Shown here: positions 7,037 to 7,363 of the stretch, one piece after another
Layout: every line of letters begins with the position of its first letter
How positions within the stretch are numbered: the first letter of the stretch is position 1
Source of the DNA: Sphingobacteriia bacterium
GTDB lineage: Bacteria > Bacteroidota > Bacteroidia > Chitinophagales > Chitinophagaceae
Direction: 5' to 3'
Length of the DNA stretch: 7,363 nucleotides
Assembly (NCBI GenBank): GCA_004293505.1
Contig: RDYY01000067.1
Coordinates: 1 to 7,363, forward strand
Translations under genes and position numbers: made by a program
The notes under the pieces: generated by a model
What the model saw: only the letters and a program-made list of their open reading frames with translations
Told to the model about the DNA's origin: nothing
Databases searched by the model: none

Positions 7037-7363
7037 CTAACGGGACCCGGTGCCAGACTGTTGTTTTTCCAAGGAAAACTTGTAGCGTTTGAGGGCCTGG
7101 ATCAAGACTTCGCAGATTTCGGTTTGACCCGCTTCGCTGTTCAAATAATCTTCTTCTTCGGGGTTAGAAATAAAGCCAGTCTCAACCAAAACAGCAGGCA
7201 TGGCAACGGCATATAGCACAAAAATGCCTTCTTTGCGTTGTTTGGCTTCTCGGCTGATCCGACCTACTTTTTTGAATTCATCTTCTATGGTAAGGGCCAA
7301 ATCGGCACTGCGTTGAAAATAGGTCTGGGCCCGCATGCGCAACAACATCATTTTGGCCGGGTC
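7037..7363 (-). CDS. N-acetylmuramoyl-L-alanine amidase, Amidase_3 family (5' part beyond window)
   Basis: Only the last 108 residues are visible; the frame is open to the right edge, so the apparent internal ATG at 7351 is not the real start. The fragment contains the C-terminal part of the zinc amidase catalytic domain: a helix of the form SADLALTIEDEFKKVGRISREAKQ, then GIFVLYAVAMPAVLVETGFISNPEEEDYLNS, with the conserved catalytic glutamate at fragment position 61 in LVETGF. A short helical tail ends the protein. These enzymes hydrolyse the amide bond between N-acetylmuramic acid and L-alanine, cutting stem peptides from peptidoglycan, usually during cell separation or wall remodelling. The zinc-binding histidines and any signal peptide lie outside the window. 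The gene is followed after 19 bases by the MCE gene. Confidence 0.94.
   Translation of the reverse strand, partial: DPAKMMLLRMRAQTYFQRSADLALTIEDEFKKVGRISREAKQRKEGIFVLYAVAMPAVLVETGFISNPEEEDYLNSEAGQTEICEVLIQALKRYKFSLEKQQSGTGSR

Noticed and set aside
7065..7078. Inverted repeat TTTTCC-AA-GGAAAA.
   Set aside because: It lies inside the amidase coding region, has a 2-base loop and no following T-run, so it is not a credible terminator.
6559..7092. A 177-codon plus-strand open frame, with others of 122-142 codons at 2442-2810, 2735-3124, 3252-3680 and 6176-6562.
   Set aside because: All lie antisense to well-recognised genes and their translations show no domain or signal of their own; they are shadows of the real coding frames.

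Overview
This window looks like part of a Bacteroidota chromosome, most likely from the Chitinophagaceae or a related sphingobacteria-like lineage. That placement rests on the families present: a DUF2452 protein, a DUF2911 lipoprotein, a long OstA-like protein beside an MCE protein and an Amidase_3 protein, and translation starts without clear Shine-Dalgarno sequences. It is inferred from protein character and gene order, not from a marker gene.

All seven genes lie on the minus strand, so transcription runs from high to low coordinates. In that order they are: the C-terminal end of an N-acetylmuramoyl-L-alanine amidase (cut by the right edge), an MCE/MlaD-family protein, an OstA-like (LptA-related) periplasmic protein, an NhaA Na+/H+ antiporter, an Omp85-like outer-membrane barrel with one apparent POTRA domain, a DUF2911 lipoprotein, and a two-part protein ending in DUF2452 (cut by the left edge). 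The gaps between them are 19, 3, 8, 33, 41 and 0 bases. I see no terminator hairpin or convincing promoter in the gaps, so one polycistronic unit is plausible. No stretch over 300 bases lacks a gene. I found no RNA gene, mobile element, CRISPR array or sizeable repeat.

The first three genes, and probably the barrel, point to building the cell envelope. The amidase cuts peptidoglycan. The MCE protein is an inner-membrane-anchored lipid-transfer component. The OstA-like protein belongs to the fold that carries lipopolysaccharide across the periplasm. The Omp85-like protein is an outer-membrane barrel that could be a partner for export or insertion. NhaA, between the OstA-like and barrel genes, is an ordinary-looking ion antiporter with all key residues present. 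The last two genes encode poorly understood Bacteroidota proteins.

Nothing here is clearly a new defence, mobile or RNA system. The points most worth a second look are the barrel's position behind the OstA/MCE genes, the long multi-repeat OstA-like protein, and the two-part DUF2452 protein whose start codon touches the previous stop codon.
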